Shown piece after piece: positions 28,666-38,492 of a stretch of DNA of 64,000 nucleotides; the first letter of the stretch is position 1; each line of letters starts with the position of its first letter. The notes under the pieces were generated by a model. The model was given only the letters and a program-made list of their open reading frames with translations, had not been told where the DNA came from and did not search any database. Source of the DNA: Micromonospora sp. NBC_01813 (GTDB lineage Bacteria; Actinomycetota; Actinomycetes; Mycobacteriales; Micromonosporaceae); NCBI RefSeq assembly GCF_035917335.1, contig NZ_CP109067.1, positions 3,099,001 through 3,163,000 of the forward strand, read 5' to 3'. The translations under genes and the position numbers were made by a program.

Positions 28666-29289
28666 GTGGGGGACGCGATCTGGTCGGTGGTGCTGCCGGT
28701 CAAGCGGCTGGCGGCGGCGAAGAGCCGACTGCGCGGCGCGCTCGACGGCGTACGGCACGAGGAGCTGGCGTTGGCGTTGGCCAGTGACACGGTCGCCGCG
28801 GTGCTGGCCTGCCCGCTGGTCGCCGAGGCGGTGGTGGTCACCGCCGACCCGGTAGCCGGCGAGGTGCTGGCCGGGCTGGGTGCCCGTACCGTGGCCGAAG
28901 CTGACGGCGACGGACTCAACGCCGCGTTGGTGCGCGGGGCCGCGACGGTCGCCGCCGGCCGGCCGGTCGCGGCGCTCACCGCGGACCTGCCCGCGCTGCG
29001 CCCGGCGGAGCTGGCCGCCGCGCTGCGAACCGTGGGCACCGGCCGTTGCTTCGTGCCGGACGCCGCCGGCACCGGCACGGTCCTGCTGGCCGCCGCCGGC
29101 ACCGCGTTGCTGCCCGGTTTCGGCCCGGACTCGGCCCGCCGGCACGCCGGCTCGGGGGCCCGCCGACTCGACGGCCGGTGGCCGTCGCTGCGCCGCGACG
29201 TGGACACCGTCGCCGATCTCGCCGCAGCGGTCCGGCTCGGCCTGGGCCGGCACACCGCCGCGCTGTGCCCGACCGGAGTACCGTGCTGA
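28666..29289 (+). CDS. cofC: Phosphoenolpyruvate/2-phospholactate guanylyltransferase (F420 pathway)
   Basis: 207 residues from a GTG at 28666. It has VVLPVKRLAAAKSRLRGAL at the N-terminus, ADGDGLNAALVRGA in the middle and ALTADLPALRPAEL, FGPDSARRHAGSGAR and LRRDVDTVADL, all typical of CofC/FbiD. The enzyme makes the guanylated three-carbon precursor of coenzyme F420. It is divergent from plsC across 124 bp. F420 dependence fits an actinomycete host. Confidence 0.93.
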   Translation: MGDAIWSVVLPVKRLAAAKSRLRGALDGVRHEELALALASDTVAAVLACPLVAEAVVVTADPVAGEVLAGLGARTVAEADGDGLNAALVRGAATVAAGRPVAALTADLPALRPAELAAALRTVGTGRCFVPDAAGTGTVLLAAAGTALLPGFGPDSARRHAGSGARRLDGRWPSLRRDVDTVADLAAAVRLGLGRHTAALCPTGVPC

Positions 29290-29315
29290 CATGCGACCCG
29301 AGACGGTGGGCTGAC

Positions 29316-29513
29316 ATGCAGGGCACGGTGGCGACCTTCGATCCGGCGACCCGCACCGGTACGGTGCTGCTCGACGACGGCGCGGAGTTGGCCTTCCCGT
29401 CGGAGGCGTTCGACGCGTCCGGGTTGCGGCTGTTGCGGCTGGGGCAGCGGGTGCGGATCGAACACGATGGGGCAGGGCGGGTTAACCGTGTCACGTTGCC
29501 CACATTTGACTAG
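29316..29513 (+). CDS. Cold-shock-like (OB-fold) small protein
   Basis: 65 residues: MQGTVATFDPATRTGTVLLDDG, then AFPSEAFDASGLRLLRLGQRVRIEHDG. The spacing of the first two beta strands and the VR-IEHDGAGRV end match the cold-shock domain, but the usual aromatic RNP1/RNP2 residues (K-G-F-G-F/Y, V-F-V-H-F) are largely lost. It may therefore be an OB-fold protein with altered or no nucleic-acid binding. It follows cofC by 26 bp, so it may be co-transcribed. Confidence 0.8.
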   Translation: MQGTVATFDPATRTGTVLLDDGAELAFPSEAFDASGLRLLRLGQRVRIEHDGAGRVNRVTLPTFD

Positions 29514-29539
29514 CTCAACCCGGGACAAATTCATACCGC

Positions 29540-29572
29540 GTTCACCGTGATCAGGTCATGATTACCTGGTGA
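29540..29572 (+). promoter_or_regulatory. Candidate PHO box overlapping the ppk start
   Basis: Three successive 11-base units, gttcaccgtga, tcaggtcatga and ttacctggtga, resemble the 11-bp direct repeats (consensus near GTTCACC) bound by PhoP in streptomycetes. The first unit matches best; the others are weaker. The third overlaps the proposed GTG start of ppk at 29569. Phosphate control of ppk is known in Streptomyces; binding here is an inference. Confidence 0.45.
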
Positions 29573-32022
29573 CGCCCGCCCCCTCCAGGCGCGCCGCCCG
29601 TCCGCGCCGCGCAGCAGACCAGCCCGCCGCCGACGTCGACGCGACCCCGACGCCTCGGCCGACCCGACGTCGCACCGCCAACGGTGCCGCCGCCAGATCG
29701 GCCAGCGCCGCCAAATCGTCCGCCGCCGAGCCGGAGGCGGCCGCAGCCGAGCCGGTCGCCACCACAGAGCCGGAGGCCGCCGCAGCCGAGCCGGTCGCCA
29801 CCACAGAGCCGGTCGCCACCACGGAGTCGGTGGATGCCGTCGCCGAACCGGTGGACGACACCGTGGAGCCGGTGGAAACGGCCACCGAGCCGGTGGACGG
29901 GACAGATCCGGTGGCCCAGGCTGAGCCGGTGGCCACCCCCGAGCCAGTCACCCTGGCACCGCTGCCCCACGACCGTTTCCTCAACCGGGAGCTGTCCTGG
30001 CTCGACTTCAACTCCCGGGTGCTGGAGCTGGCCGAGGACCCGCAGACCCCGCTGCTGGAGCGGGCCAAGTACCTGGCGATCTTCGCCAACAACCTGGACG
30101 AGTTCTTCATGGTCCGCATCGCCGGGCTCAAACGCCGGCTGCAGGCCGGGCTGCCGGTACGCGGCGGCGACCAGCTGCCACTGCGTACCCAGTTGGAGCG
30201 GATCGCCGCCAAGACCGCAGGTCTGGTCGCCCGGCACGCCCGCTGCTTCACCGAGGAGGTGCGCCCACGGCTGGCCGCCGAAGACATCCACCTGATCCGG
30301 TGGAGCGACCTGACCCCCGGTGAGCGGGAACGGCTGCGTACCTACTTCCGGGAGCACATCTTCCCGGTGCTGACCCCGCTCGCCGTCGACCCGGCGCACC
30401 CGTTCCCGTACATCTCCAGCCGGTCGCTGAACCTGGCCGTCGCGGTCCGGGACCCCGACGGCGGACCGGAACTGTTCGCCCGGGTCAAGGTGCCCAACAA
30501 CGTGCCCCGGTTCGTGGTGGTCAGCCAGGAAGGCCAAGGCGCCCGGTTCCTGCCGGTGGAAGACATGATCGCCGCCCAGCTGGGCCAGCTCTTCTCCGGC
30601 ATGCAGGTGGTGGAGTGCCACCTGTTCCGGGTCACCCGCAACGCCGACTTCGAAGTCGACGAGGACCGCGACGAGGACCTGCTGCAGTCGCTGGAGCGGG
30701 AGTTGGCCCGGCGCCGGTTCGGCCCGCCGGTGCGGCTGGAGGTCGCCGCGTCCATCTCCGACCACATGCTCGACCTGCTGGTCCGTGAGCTGGACATGGA
30801 CAGCCACGACGTGCTGCGGGTGCCGGGCCTGCTGGACCTGTCCGCGCTGTGGCAGGTCTTCGGAAGCTCCGACCGGCCCGATCTCAAGGACCGCCCGTTC
30901 GTGCCGGCCACCCACCCACGACTGGTCGAGGGCGAGGTGCCGCGCAGCGTCTTCGCCACCTTGCGCGACGGCGACATCCTGGTGCACCACCCGTACCACT
31001 CGTTCTCCACCAGCGTGCAGCGCTTCATCGAGCAGGCGGCCGCCGACCCGCTGGTGTTGGCGATCAAGCAGACGCTGTACCGCACCAGCGGCGACTCCCC
31101 CATCGTCGACGCGCTGATCGAGGCAGCTGCCGCCGGCAAACAGGTGGTGGTGCTGGTCGAGGTCAAGGCCCGCTTCGACGAGCAGGCCAACATCGGCTGG
31201 GCGCGGATGCTGGAACGCGCCGGCTGTCACGTCGTGTACGGCCTGGTCGGGTTGAAGACCCACTGCAAGACCGCCCTGGTGGTACGCCAGGAAGGCAACC
31301 AGATCCGCCGCTACTGCCACATCGGCACCGGCAACTACCATCCGAAGACGGCCAGGCTGTACGAGGACTTCGGCATGCTCACCGCCGACCCGGAGGTCGG
31401 CGCGGACCTGACCGACCTGTTCAACGTGCTGACCGGCTACAGCCGGCAGACCGCGTACCGGCGGCTGCTCGTCGCCCCGCACGGCGTACGCAGCGGGCTG
31501 GTCGAGCGGATCGAACGCGAGGTCGCCCACGTGCGGGCCGGCCGACCCGGCCTGGTGCAGTTCAAGGTGAACTCGCTGGTCGACGAGGAGATCGTGGACT
31601 CGCTGTACCGGGCCTCGCAGGCCGGCGTACAGGTCGATCTGCTGATCCGGGGCATGTGCACGCTGCGGCCGGGGGTGCCGGGGCTGTCGGAGAACATCAG
31701 GGTCCGGTCGATCCTCGGCCGGTTCCTGGAGCATTCCCGGGTGTTCCGCTACGGCAACGACGGCGACACCGAGTTCTGGATGGGTTCGGCCGACCTGATG
31801 CACCGCAACCTGGACCGCCGGGTGGAGGCGCTGGTGCGGGTCACCGATCCGGTGGCCCGCGCCGAGCTGGACCAGGTGCTGACGGATGCGTTCAGCCCGG
31901 AGTGCGAGTCGTTCGAGCTGCATCCGGACGGCACCTGGACCCGGCACCACTCCACCGAGGGACGTCCGCTGGTCCACCTGCAGGAAGGGCTGCTGCGGCG
32001 GTTCGTCGGCAAGGGCAAGTAG
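29569..32022 (+). CDS. ppk: Polyphosphate kinase
   Basis: 817 residues. The first ~130 form an Ala/Glu/Pro/Thr-rich extension with repeats such as [20 protein letters not shown] and [12 protein letters not shown]. The PPK1 core starts near residue 134 with [23 protein letters not shown]. The histidine equivalent to the phosphorylated one is H565 in [10 protein letters not shown], and H584 lies in [23 protein letters not shown]. The enzyme makes polyphosphate from ATP. A GTG start at 29569 has no clear ribosome-binding site; a start just before the core is possible. It is followed by a CYTH-CHAD gene, a common polyphosphate neighbour. Confidence 0.95.
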   Translation: MTPAPSRRAARPRRAADQPAADVDATPTPRPTRRRTANGAAARSASAAKSSAAEPEAAAAEPVATTEPEAAAAEPVATTEPVATTESVDAVAEPVDDTVEPVETATEPVDGTDPVAQAEPVATPEPVTLAPLPHDRFLNRELSWLDFNSRVLELAEDPQTPLLERAKYLAIFANNLDEFFMVRIAGLKRRLQAGLPVRGGDQLPLRTQLERIAAKTAGLVARHARCFTEEVRPRLAAEDIHLIRWSDLTPGERERLRTYFREHIFPVLTPLAVDPAHPFPYISSRSLNLAVAVRDPDGGPELFARVKVPNNVPRFVVVSQEGQGARFLPVEDMIAAQLGQLFSGMQVVECHLFRVTRNADFEVDEDRDEDLLQSLERELARRRFGPPVRLEVAASISDHMLDLLVRELDMDSHDVLRVPGLLDLSALWQVFGSSDRPDLKDRPFVPATHPRLVEGEVPRSVFATLRDGDILVHHPYHSFSTSVQRFIEQAAADPLVLAIKQTLYRTSGDSPIVDALIEAAAAGKQVVVLVEVKARFDEQANIGWARMLERAGCHVVYGLVGLKTHCKTALVVRQEGNQIRRYCHIGTGNYHPKTARLYEDFGMLTADPEVGADLTDLFNVLTGYSRQTAYRRLLVAPHGVRSGLVERIEREVAHVRAGRPGLVQFKVNSLVDEEIVDSLYRASQAGVQVDLLIRGMCTLRPGVPGLSENIRVRSILGRFLEHSRVFRYGNDGDTEFWMGSADLMHRNLDRRVEALVRVTDPVARAELDQVLTDAFSPECESFELHPDGTWTRHHSTEGRPLVHLQEGLLRRFVGKGK

Positions 32023-32062
32023 GGCACCGGCTGTCGTCGTCTGACGGCGCTAGGCTGGCCCG

Positions 32063-33592
32063 ATGGTGGAGGAGGAACGCAAGTACGAGGTCGACGGCGG
32101 TTTCGCCGTGCCGGACCTGGCCGGGTGTGTGCCGGACGGCGGCCGGTTGGTGGCGGTGCCGGCGGCCAAGCTGACCGCCACCTACTACGACACCCCGGAT
32201 CTGCGGCTGGCCCGCGCCGGGGTGTCGCTGCGGCACCGGGTCGGTGACGAGGAGCCGTGGACGGTGAAGCTGCCGGCGGATGCCCCCGGCGTACGGCACG
32301 AGATCAGTCGACCCGGCAAGCGGAGCAAGCTGCCGGCGGAGCTGGCCTGGCTGGTGACCGCGTATTCGCGGGGGGCGCAGCTGGCGCCGGCGGCGACGGT
32401 GCGCACGGTGCGCCAGGTGCTGGAGGTACGCGACGCCGACGACGCGCTGCTGGTGGAGTTGGCCGACGACGCGGTGTCGGTGCTCGACGGCAAGACGGTC
32501 CGGTCGACGTTCCGCGAAATCGAGGTCGAGTTCAAGACCGGCGACCGGGAGCTGCTGGACCGGGTGGAGACCGAGTTGGTCGCGGCGGGGGCGACCGCTG
32601 GCGGGTTCACCCCCAAGCATGTACGCGCGTTGGGCGCGGCGGCCGCCGGCCCGGCCGATCTGGCGGCGGTGGAGCCGCTGCCGGCCGAGCCGACCGCCGC
32701 CGACGTGGTGACCAGGGCGATCCGCGACGGCATCGCCCGGATTCTGGCCCATGACCCGCTGGTGCGGCTGCACGCCCCGGTCGGCGACGACGACACCGCC
32801 GTACACCAGATGCGGGTGGGCTGCCGGCGGCTGCGCAGCGACCTGCGTACCTTCCGGGCTTTGGTGGATTCCGACTGGGCCGCGCCGCTGCGCGAGGAGG
32901 TGAAGTGGCTGGCCGGGGTGCTCGGTGGTGCCCGCGACGCCGAGGTGCTGCGGGCGCGGCTGCGGCGTACGGCCGCAGCGGACCCGTTGGCGCCGCTGCC
33001 GTCGGCGGCGGTCGACCGGTTCGACGCGGCGCTCGCCGACCGCCACGACGCGGCACTGGCCGAGGTGGACGCCGCGCTGCGGTCCGACCGGTACGTTGCT
33101 CTGGTGGAGATGCTGGTGCGGGCTGCCCGCGAGCCGCAGCTGACCGGGGCGGCCGCCGGCCCGGCGACCGAGGTGCTGCCGAGGCTGGTCGCCAAGCCGT
33201 GGCGGCGGTTGGCGTACGGCGGCAGCGGGGTAGACGGTGCGGCCGATCTGACGCTGGACGCCCCCGACGAGCGCTGGCACGAGGTGCGGATCAACGGCAA
33301 GCGGGCCCGGTACGCGGTGGACGCGGTCGCGCCGGTGGTCGGCGGTGGGGCGGCCAAGTTGGCGAAGGCGTTGTCGAAGGTGCAGAACCTGCTCGGTGAG
33401 CATCAGGACGCGGCGATCGCCGCCGACACCTGGCGGGAGATCGCGGCCGGCCATTCGGACGATCACGAGCTGGCGGTGACCGCCGGGCGGCTGGTGGAGC
33501 GGGAACGGACGGCGATCCGGGCCGCCCGCGCGGACTTCGCGGCCGCCTGGGACCGGGCGACGACGACGCAGCGTACGAAGTGGTTGCCGTGA
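32063..33592 (+). CDS. CYTH and CHAD domain protein
   Basis: 509 residues. The CYTH domain covers about 1-200, with the E-x-E-x-K metal/triphosphate motif at residues 3-7 (EEERK). The CHAD domain covers about 220-505 and has VHQMRVGCRRLRSDLRTFRAL (conserved His and Arg) and ends in repeated basic helices. CYTH proteins hydrolyse triphosphates or bind polyphosphate, and CHAD domains bind polyphosphate granules. Placement just 40 bp after ppk strongly supports a polyphosphate role. It overlaps the next gene by four bases. Confidence 0.95.
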   Translation: MVEEERKYEVDGGFAVPDLAGCVPDGGRLVAVPAAKLTATYYDTPDLRLARAGVSLRHRVGDEEPWTVKLPADAPGVRHEISRPGKRSKLPAELAWLVTAYSRGAQLAPAATVRTVRQVLEVRDADDALLVELADDAVSVLDGKTVRSTFREIEVEFKTGDRELLDRVETELVAAGATAGGFTPKHVRALGAAAAGPADLAAVEPLPAEPTAADVVTRAIRDGIARILAHDPLVRLHAPVGDDDTAVHQMRVGCRRLRSDLRTFRALVDSDWAAPLREEVKWLAGVLGGARDAEVLRARLRRTAAADPLAPLPSAAVDRFDAALADRHDAALAEVDAALRSDRYVALVEMLVRAAREPQLTGAAAGPATEVLPRLVAKPWRRLAYGGSGVDGAADLTLDAPDERWHEVRINGKRARYAVDAVAPVVGGGAAKLAKALSKVQNLLGEHQDAAIAADTWREIAAGHSDDHELAVTAGRLVERERTAIRAARADFAAAWDRATTTQRTKWLP

Positions 33593-34476
33593 CCGAGGTG
33601 CGCGCCGCCGGCGGCGTGGTGTGGCGGGCCGACGACACCGGCACGATCGAGGTGTGTCTGGTCCATCGGCCCCGGCATGACGACTGGTCGTTGCCGAAGG
33701 GCAAGTTGGAGCCGGCGGAGCATCCGCTGGCGGCGGCGGTGCGCGAGGTCGCCGAGGAGACCGGGGTACGCGCGGTGCCGCAGGTGCGGCTGCCGTCGAT
33801 CCGGTACACGATGCCGGACGGCCACCCCAAGCTGGTGGACTACTGGTCGATGCGGGCGGTGCGGGCCTCGTCCGGGCCGGTGCCCGACGAGGCCGCCGAC
33901 GAGGTGGACGAGGTGTGCTGGCTGCCGCTGCGCCAGGCCCAGCGGCAGTTGACGTACCGGCACGACGTGGGGGTGTTGCGCGGCTTCGCGGCGCTGCCAC
34001 CGGTGTCCGTCACGTTGACGCTGGTGCGCCACGGGCACGCCGGCAGCCGGGACACCTGGCCCGGTCCGGACAGTGCGCGTCCGTTGGACACCGCGGGTCT
34101 GCGCCAGGCGCAGGCGTTGGCCGCGTTGCTGGCGCTGACCGGGCCGGACCGGGTGTTGTCCGCGTCGCCACGGCGGTGCGTGCAGACGATGGCCCCGTTG
34201 GCGCAGGCGGTGGATCTGTCGGTCGAGGTGAACTCGGTGTTCGACGAGCCGGCGCCGGGCCAGGACCCGGACGAGAAGGCGTTGGCGGCGGCCGGCCGGT
34301 TGACCGAGTTGGCGGCGGCCGGGACGTCGGCCGCGGTGTGCAGTCAGGGAAAGGTGATCGCGCCGGCGCTGATGCTGTTGAGTCGACGCGCGTCGGCGGA
34401 CTACCTGACGGCCAAGGGCGGTGGCTGGCTGCTGTCGTTCGCCGGTGACCGGTTGGTCGGCGCCGACCAGCTGTGA
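33589..34476 (+). CDS. Nudix hydrolase fused to a histidine phosphatase (MutT1-like)
   Basis: 295 residues from a GTG at 33589, overlapping the CYTH-CHAD stop (GTGA). The Nudix box G-x5-E-x7-R-E-V-x-E-E-x-G-V occupies residues 38-60. A histidine-phosphatase domain starts near 143 with LVRHGHAG (R147-H148-G149). This two-domain arrangement matches mycobacterial MutT1, which hydrolyses 8-oxo-GTP derivatives and diadenosine polyphosphates. With ppk and CYTH-CHAD it forms a likely three-gene nucleotide/polyphosphate operon. Confidence 0.94.
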   Translation: MTEVRAAGGVVWRADDTGTIEVCLVHRPRHDDWSLPKGKLEPAEHPLAAAVREVAEETGVRAVPQVRLPSIRYTMPDGHPKLVDYWSMRAVRASSGPVPDEAADEVDEVCWLPLRQAQRQLTYRHDVGVLRGFAALPPVSVTLTLVRHGHAGSRDTWPGPDSARPLDTAGLRQAQALAALLALTGPDRVLSASPRRCVQTMAPLAQAVDLSVEVNSVFDEPAPGQDPDEKALAAAGRLTELAAAGTSAAVCSQGKVIAPALMLLSRRASADYLTAKGGGWLLSFAGDRLVGADQL

Positions 34477-34503
34477 CCGGCCCCGCGCCCAGCAGTGTCT
34501 GCG

Positions 34504-34550
34504 CGCACACGAAGGCGCCTACCGGGTCTCGGTAGGCGCCTTCGTGTGCG
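34504..34550. terminator. Strong bidirectional hairpin terminator
   Basis: Perfect 20-base arms (cgcacacgaaggcgcctacc at 34504-34523 and its complement at 34531-34550) around a seven-base loop, between the 3' ends of the Nudix-phosphatase gene and the HU gene. Confidence 0.85.
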
Positions 34551-34579
34551 TTGGCTGTTCGGCCGGTCTGGCCGGCCGG

Positions 34580-35227
34580 TCAGCGAGTGGTTTTGCGGGC
34601 CACGGACTTCTTTGCCGGGGCCTTCTTCGCCGCCGCGGACTTGGTCACGGTGGACTTCGTCGCGGTGGACTTCTTGGCCGGGGTGGAAGCGGTCGACCTC
34701 GTCGCGGCGGTCTTCTTGGCCGTGGTCTTCTTGGCCGGGGCGGTAGCCGCCGACTTCGTCGCGGTCGACTTGGTGGCGGCCGTCTTCTTGGCCGTGGTGG
34801 CCCGCTTCGCGGGCGCCGTGGCGGCGGTCGACTTGGCTGCGGTCGACTTGGCGGCGGAGCTGGTGGACTTCGCCGCACCGGCCCGGGCCGTGGTGGTCTT
34901 GGCCGCAGCGCTCTTGGCCGCGGTGGCCTTGGTCGCGGTGGCCTTCGGCGCCTTGCCGGCGGCCACCATGTCCTTGAAGCCCGCTCCGGGCCGGAAGACC
35001 GGCACGGATGTCTTCTTGACCTTCACCGACTCCCCGGTACGCGGGTTGCGGGCTGTTCGAGCCGCGCGGACGCGCTTCTCGAAGACCCCGAAACCGGTGA
35101 TACCCACTCGGTCGCCCTTGGTGACTGCCGCCTGGACCTCGGCCAGGACGGCGTCGAGCGCCGTCGTCGCCGTCTTGCGGTCCCCCAGGCGAGCCGCGAG
35201 CGCGTCGATGAGCTCTGCCTTGTTCAC
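34580..35227 (-). CDS. hup: DNA-binding protein HU with long histone-like tail
   Basis: 215 residues from a GTG at 35227 with GGGAGG upstream. Residues 1 to about 92 are a standard HU domain ([59 protein letters not shown]). The remaining ~120 residues are an Ala/Lys/Thr tail with repeated PAKK, TAAKS and ATKS units, like the C-terminus of mycobacterial HupB and eukaryotic histone H1. It compacts the chromosome; the tail adds non-specific DNA binding and is a target for acetylation in relatives. Confidence 0.96.
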   Translation of the reverse strand: MNKAELIDALAARLGDRKTATTALDAVLAEVQAAVTKGDRVGITGFGVFEKRVRAARTARNPRTGESVKVKKTSVPVFRPGAGFKDMVAAGKAPKATATKATAAKSAAAKTTTARAGAAKSTSSAAKSTAAKSTAATAPAKRATTAKKTAATKSTATKSAATAPAKKTTAKKTAATRSTASTPAKKSTATKSTVTKSAAAKKAPAKKSVARKTTR

Positions 35228-35339
35228 GAGTTCCCTCCCGTATGTGCAACTGGACTCTGCGAGCCATTCTGCGCGCACGGTATGCCCTGTACCGGCAGGA
35301 CACAAACATCTACGGGAAAAAAGTCCTTGTGTCGTAACG

Positions 35340-35420
35340 GATTCGCCCCCATCCGGTGGCCCGAACCGGCCGGTTGGCAGTAGCCGGGCGGTTGGTGGGC
35401 CATCGGATGGGGGCGGAATC
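35340..35420. terminator. Large stem-loop downstream of leuD
   Basis: Left arm 35340-35361 (gattcgcccccatccggtgg cc) and right arm 35398-35420 (ggccatcggatgggggcgga atc) are complementary with one extra base and one mismatch. The loop itself contains a smaller aaccggccggtt palindrome. It stands between the leuD 3' end (minus) and the HU promoter region, so termination of leuCD is the simplest reading. Confidence 0.6.
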
Positions 35421-35499
35421 GGCGTCTGGCAAGCGCTCGGGAAGGCCTTGGTGATGGCCGACACAGGGCACGAGTAGCGCCGCACGGGGTGGCTCGGCG

Positions 35500-36087
35500 C
35501 TATACGACGACCGGCTTGATGGGCAGCCGGTTCCTCTCGTACTCGGTGATGTCCGACTCGTGACGCAGGGTCAGTCCAATGTCGTCCAATCCCTCCATGA
35601 GCCGCCAGCGGCTGAAGTCGTCGATCGGGAACGACCAGCTGGACCCGCCGGCCCTGACCTCGCGGGTAGTGAGGTCGACGGTGACCGCGGCGGTGGGATC
35701 GCTCTCGACGAGCGCCCACAATTCCTCAATGGCGGCCATTTCCAGCTCGACCGGCAGGAGGCCTTCCTTGAGTGCGTTGCCCCGGAAGATGTCTCCGAAG
35801 CGGGGAGACATCACCGCCCGGAAGCCCCAGTCTCGCAGGGCCCACACGGCGTGTTCACGCGATGACCCGGTGCCGAACTCCGGGCCAGCGACGAGAATGG
35901 ATGCCCCCGAATATGAAGGATTGTTCAGAACGAATTCCGGATCTTCGCGCCAGGCGTTGAATAGTCCGTCGGCGAAGCCGGTCCGGGTCACCCGCTTGAG
36001 GTACACGGCCGGGATGATCTGATCCGTATCCACGTTGGATCGGCGCAGCGGGACAGCGGTCCCGGTGTGCAGAGTGAACTTGTCCAT
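35500..36087 (-). CDS. leuD: 3-isopropylmalate dehydratase small subunit
   Basis: 195 residues beginning [57 protein letters not shown] is the swivelling-domain signature. With LeuC it isomerises 2-isopropylmalate to 3-isopropylmalate in leucine synthesis. It is 40 bp downstream of leuC in the same operon. Confidence 0.97.
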   Translation of the reverse strand: MDKFTLHTGTAVPLRRSNVDTDQIIPAVYLKRVTRTGFADGLFNAWREDPEFVLNNPSYSGASILVAGPEFGTGSSREHAVWALRDWGFRAVMSPRFGDIFRGNALKEGLLPVELEMAAIEELWALVESDPTAAVTVDLTTREVRAGGSSWSFPIDDFSRWRLMEGLDDIGLTLRHESDITEYERNRLPIKPVVV

Positions 36088-36127
36088 GTCGTGTTCCCGT
36101 CTCGTCGGTGCGTCGTCGCCCGGCCGG

Positions 36128-37585
36128 TCAGTTCAGGTCCGCCGGCGCGGCCAGCCGGCCCACCACGGCGGTGGCGGCGGCCACCGGCGGCGACACCAGA
36201 TGGGTACGCCCACCCCGGCCCTGCCGCCCCTCGAAGTTGCGGTTGGAGGTGGACGCGGAGCGCTCCCCCGGTTTGAGCGTGTCCGGGTTCATGCCCAGAC
36301 ACATCGAGCAGCCGGCGAACCGCCACTCCGCGCCGGCCTCGGCGAAGACCTTGTCGAGCCCCTCGGTCTCGGCGGCCTCGCGGACCTTGGCCGAGCCGGG
36401 CACCACCAGCATCCGTACGCCGTCGGCGACCTTGCGTCCACGCAGCACGTCGGCGGCGGCCCGCAGGTCCTCCAGCCGGCCGTTGGTGCAGGAGCCCACG
36501 AAGACCACGTCGACGGCGACGTCCCGCAGGGCGGTGCCGGGCCGCAGGTCCATGTACTCCAGGGCCCGCCGAGCGGCGACCTGCTCCGCGTCGGTGGCGA
36601 ACTGCTCCGGGTCGGGCACGGTGGCGCTCAGCGCGGCACCCTGCCCCGGGTTCGTGCCCCAGGTCACGAACGGCGTGATCGCGCTGGCGTCGAGGATCAC
36701 CTCGGCGTCGAACGTCGCGCCCTCGTCGGTGACCAGACTGGACCAGTAGGCCACTGCCGCGTCCCAGTCGGCGCCCTGCGGCGCGTTCGGCCGGCCCTTC
36801 AGGTAGGCGAAGGTGGTCTCGTCCGGGCCGACCATGCCGGCCTTGGCGCCCCATTCGATGGACATGTTGGCCACCGTCATCCGGCCCTCCATGGAGAGCT
36901 TGCGGATCGCCTCGCCCCGGTACTCGACGACGTAGCCACGGCCGCCACCGGTGCCGACCTGGGTGATCAGGGCCAGCACCAGGTCCTTGGCGGTGACGCC
37001 GGGGCCGAGCTCGCCGGTCACGGTGACCGCCATCGTCTTCGGCCCGGTCTGCGGCAGCGTCTGGGTGGCGAGCACGTGCTCGACCTCGCTGGTGCCGATG
37101 CCGAAGGCGAGCGCGCCGAAGGCGCCGTGGGTCGCGGTGTGCGAGTCGCCACACACGATGGTCATCCCCGGCTGGGTCAGGCCCAGCTGCGGGCCGATGA
37201 CGTGCACGATGCCCTGCTCCTCGTCGCCGAGGGCGTGCAGCTTGATGCCGAACTCGGCACAGTTGCGGCGCAGCGTCTCGATCTGGGTACGCGAGGTCGG
37301 GTCGCTGATGGTCAGCAGGTCACCGCGTCGGCTGTTGAACGCCGGATCGGCGTACCCGGTCGGGGTGTTGTGGTCCTCGGTGGCCAGGGTCAGGTCGGTA
37401 CGGCGTACCGGACGCCCGGCCACGCGCAGCCCGTCGAAGGCCTGCGGGCTGGTGACCTCGTGCAGCAGGTGCAGGTCGATGTAGAGCAGGTCCGGCTCGC
37501 CCGGGGCGGATCGCACCACGTGGGCGTCCCAGACCTTCTCGGCCAGGGTCCTGGGCGATGTCGGCTTCGAAGTGGCTCCCACCAT
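36128..37585 (-). CDS. leuC: 3-isopropylmalate dehydratase large subunit
   Basis: 485 residues. The [4Fe-4S]-binding cysteines lie in [18 protein letters not shown] and, as a C-x2-C pair, in [44 protein letters not shown] is the aconitase-family signature. It is the partner of LeuD. The ATG at 37585 has AGGA nine bases upstream. Only 25 bp separate it from the upstream edge of the divergent ndgR frame, so the two promoters must overlap. Confidence 0.97.
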   Translation of the reverse strand: MVGATSKPTSPRTLAEKVWDAHVVRSAPGEPDLLYIDLHLLHEVTSPQAFDGLRVAGRPVRRTDLTLATEDHNTPTGYADPAFNSRRGDLLTISDPTSRTQIETLRRNCAEFGIKLHALGDEEQGIVHVIGPQLGLTQPGMTIVCGDSHTATHGAFGALAFGIGTSEVEHVLATQTLPQTGPKTMAVTVTGELGPGVTAKDLVLALITQVGTGGGRGYVVEYRGEAIRKLSMEGRMTVANMSIEWGAKAGMVGPDETTFAYLKGRPNAPQGADWDAAVAYWSSLVTDEGATFDAEVILDASAITPFVTWGTNPGQGAALSATVPDPEQFATDAEQVAARRALEYMDLRPGTALRDVAVDVVFVGSCTNGRLEDLRAAADVLRGRKVADGVRMLVVPGSAKVREAAETEGLDKVFAEAGAEWRFAGCSMCLGMNPDTLKPGERSASTSNRNFEGRQGRGGRTHLVSPPVAAATAVVGRLAAPADLN

Positions 37586-37610
37586 CTGGACATCCTAAAT
37601 TCTGGGAGGT

Positions 37611-38321
37611 ATGTTTCGGCTTGTGGGACACAGTATGAGCGGTGTCGGCGTTCTCGACAAGGCGGTGGTGATCCTCGCGGCGTGCGTGGACGGCGCCAGC
37701 CTGGCCGAACTCGTCGAGCGGACCAAGCTGCCCCGGGCCACCGCGCACCGGCTGGCCCAGGCGCTGGAGATCCATCGGATGCTGGTCCGGGACACCCAGG
37801 GACGCTGGCGACCCGGCCCCCGGCTGGGCGAGTTGGCCAACGCCGCGCCCGATGTGCTGCTGACCGCAGCCGAGCCCTTGCTGGCCGCCCTGCGCGACGC
37901 CACCGGCGAGAGCGCCCAGCTGTACCTGCGCCGCGCCGACGAACGCATCTGCGTCGCGGCCGCCGAGCGGGCCAGCGGGCTGCGGGACACGGTGCCGATC
38001 GGCTCGGTGCTACCGATGACCGCCGGCTCGGCCGCGCAGATTCTGCTCGCCTGGGAGCCGCCCGAGGCTGTGATGCCGCTGCTGCCCCGGTGCAAGTTCA
38101 CCGGCCGGACCCTGGCCGAGGTACGCCGACGCGGCTGGGCGCAGAGCGTCGCCGAACGCGAGGCCGGGGTGGCCAGCGTCTCGGCTCCGATCCGGGACCG
38201 CACCGGCCGGGTGATCGCCTCGGTCAGTGTCTCCGGTCCGATCGAGCGACTCGGCCGCCGCCCCGGCGAGCGCCACGCCATGGCCGTCGTCCGCGCCGGC
38301 CAACGACTCTCCGGCCTCTGA
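37611..38321 (+). CDS. ndgR: IclR-family regulator NdgR
   Basis: Up to 236 residues. The helix-turn-helix is in ASLAELVERTKLPRATAHRLAQALEIHRML, and the IclR effector domain follows. GVGVLDKAVVIL is the NdgR N-terminal hallmark. In streptomycetes NdgR activates or represses leuCD and other branched-chain amino-acid genes and sits divergently beside leuC, as here. The start is uncertain: the ATG at 37611 is only two bases after GGGAGG, the GTG at 37623 is 12-13 bases after, and the ATG at 37635 gives the shortest family-like N-terminus (MSGVGVLDKA). Confidence 0.92.
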   Translation: MFRLVGHSMSGVGVLDKAVVILAACVDGASLAELVERTKLPRATAHRLAQALEIHRMLVRDTQGRWRPGPRLGELANAAPDVLLTAAEPLLAALRDATGESAQLYLRRADERICVAAAERASGLRDTVPIGSVLPMTAGSAAQILLAWEPPEAVMPLLPRCKFTGRTLAEVRRRGWAQSVAEREAGVASVSAPIRDRTGRVIASVSVSGPIERLGRRPGERHAMAVVRAGQRLSGL

Positions 38322-38345
38322 CGACCCGTTTCCCGAAACCACTGG

Positions 38346-38403
38346 CGATCTTGCAGTTATCGAGCGACAATTCGGGCAAATGCTCTCGATAACTGCAAGA
38401 TCG
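38346..38403. repeat. Long perfect palindrome (REP-like element)
   Basis: Two perfect 19-base arms, cgatcttgcagttatcgag (38346-38364) and ctcgataactgcaagatcg (38385-38403), flank a 20-base loop. It is AT-richer than its surroundings. It lies just after ndgR and could terminate it, but its length, non-GC arms and loop look more like a dispersed intergenic palindrome. A copy count elsewhere in the genome cannot be made here. Confidence 0.7.
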
Positions 38404-38433
38404 TCGGTGGGGGTTCGGTGGGATTCGACGCGC

Positions 38434-38478
38434 AAATGCGGCGGGCACCACCGGTGATCGGTGGTGCCCGCCGCATTT
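38434..38478. terminator. Perfect 19-bp hairpin downstream of tRNA-Glu
   Basis: Arms aaatgcggcgggcaccacc (38434-38452) and the exact complement (38460-38478) around a seven-base loop. It is 15 bp past the 3' end of the minus-strand tRNA-Glu and also downstream of ndgR, so it can act in both directions. A-rich and T-rich ends fit an intrinsic terminator. Confidence 0.85.
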
Positions 38479-38492
38479 CCGCGTCACATCTG

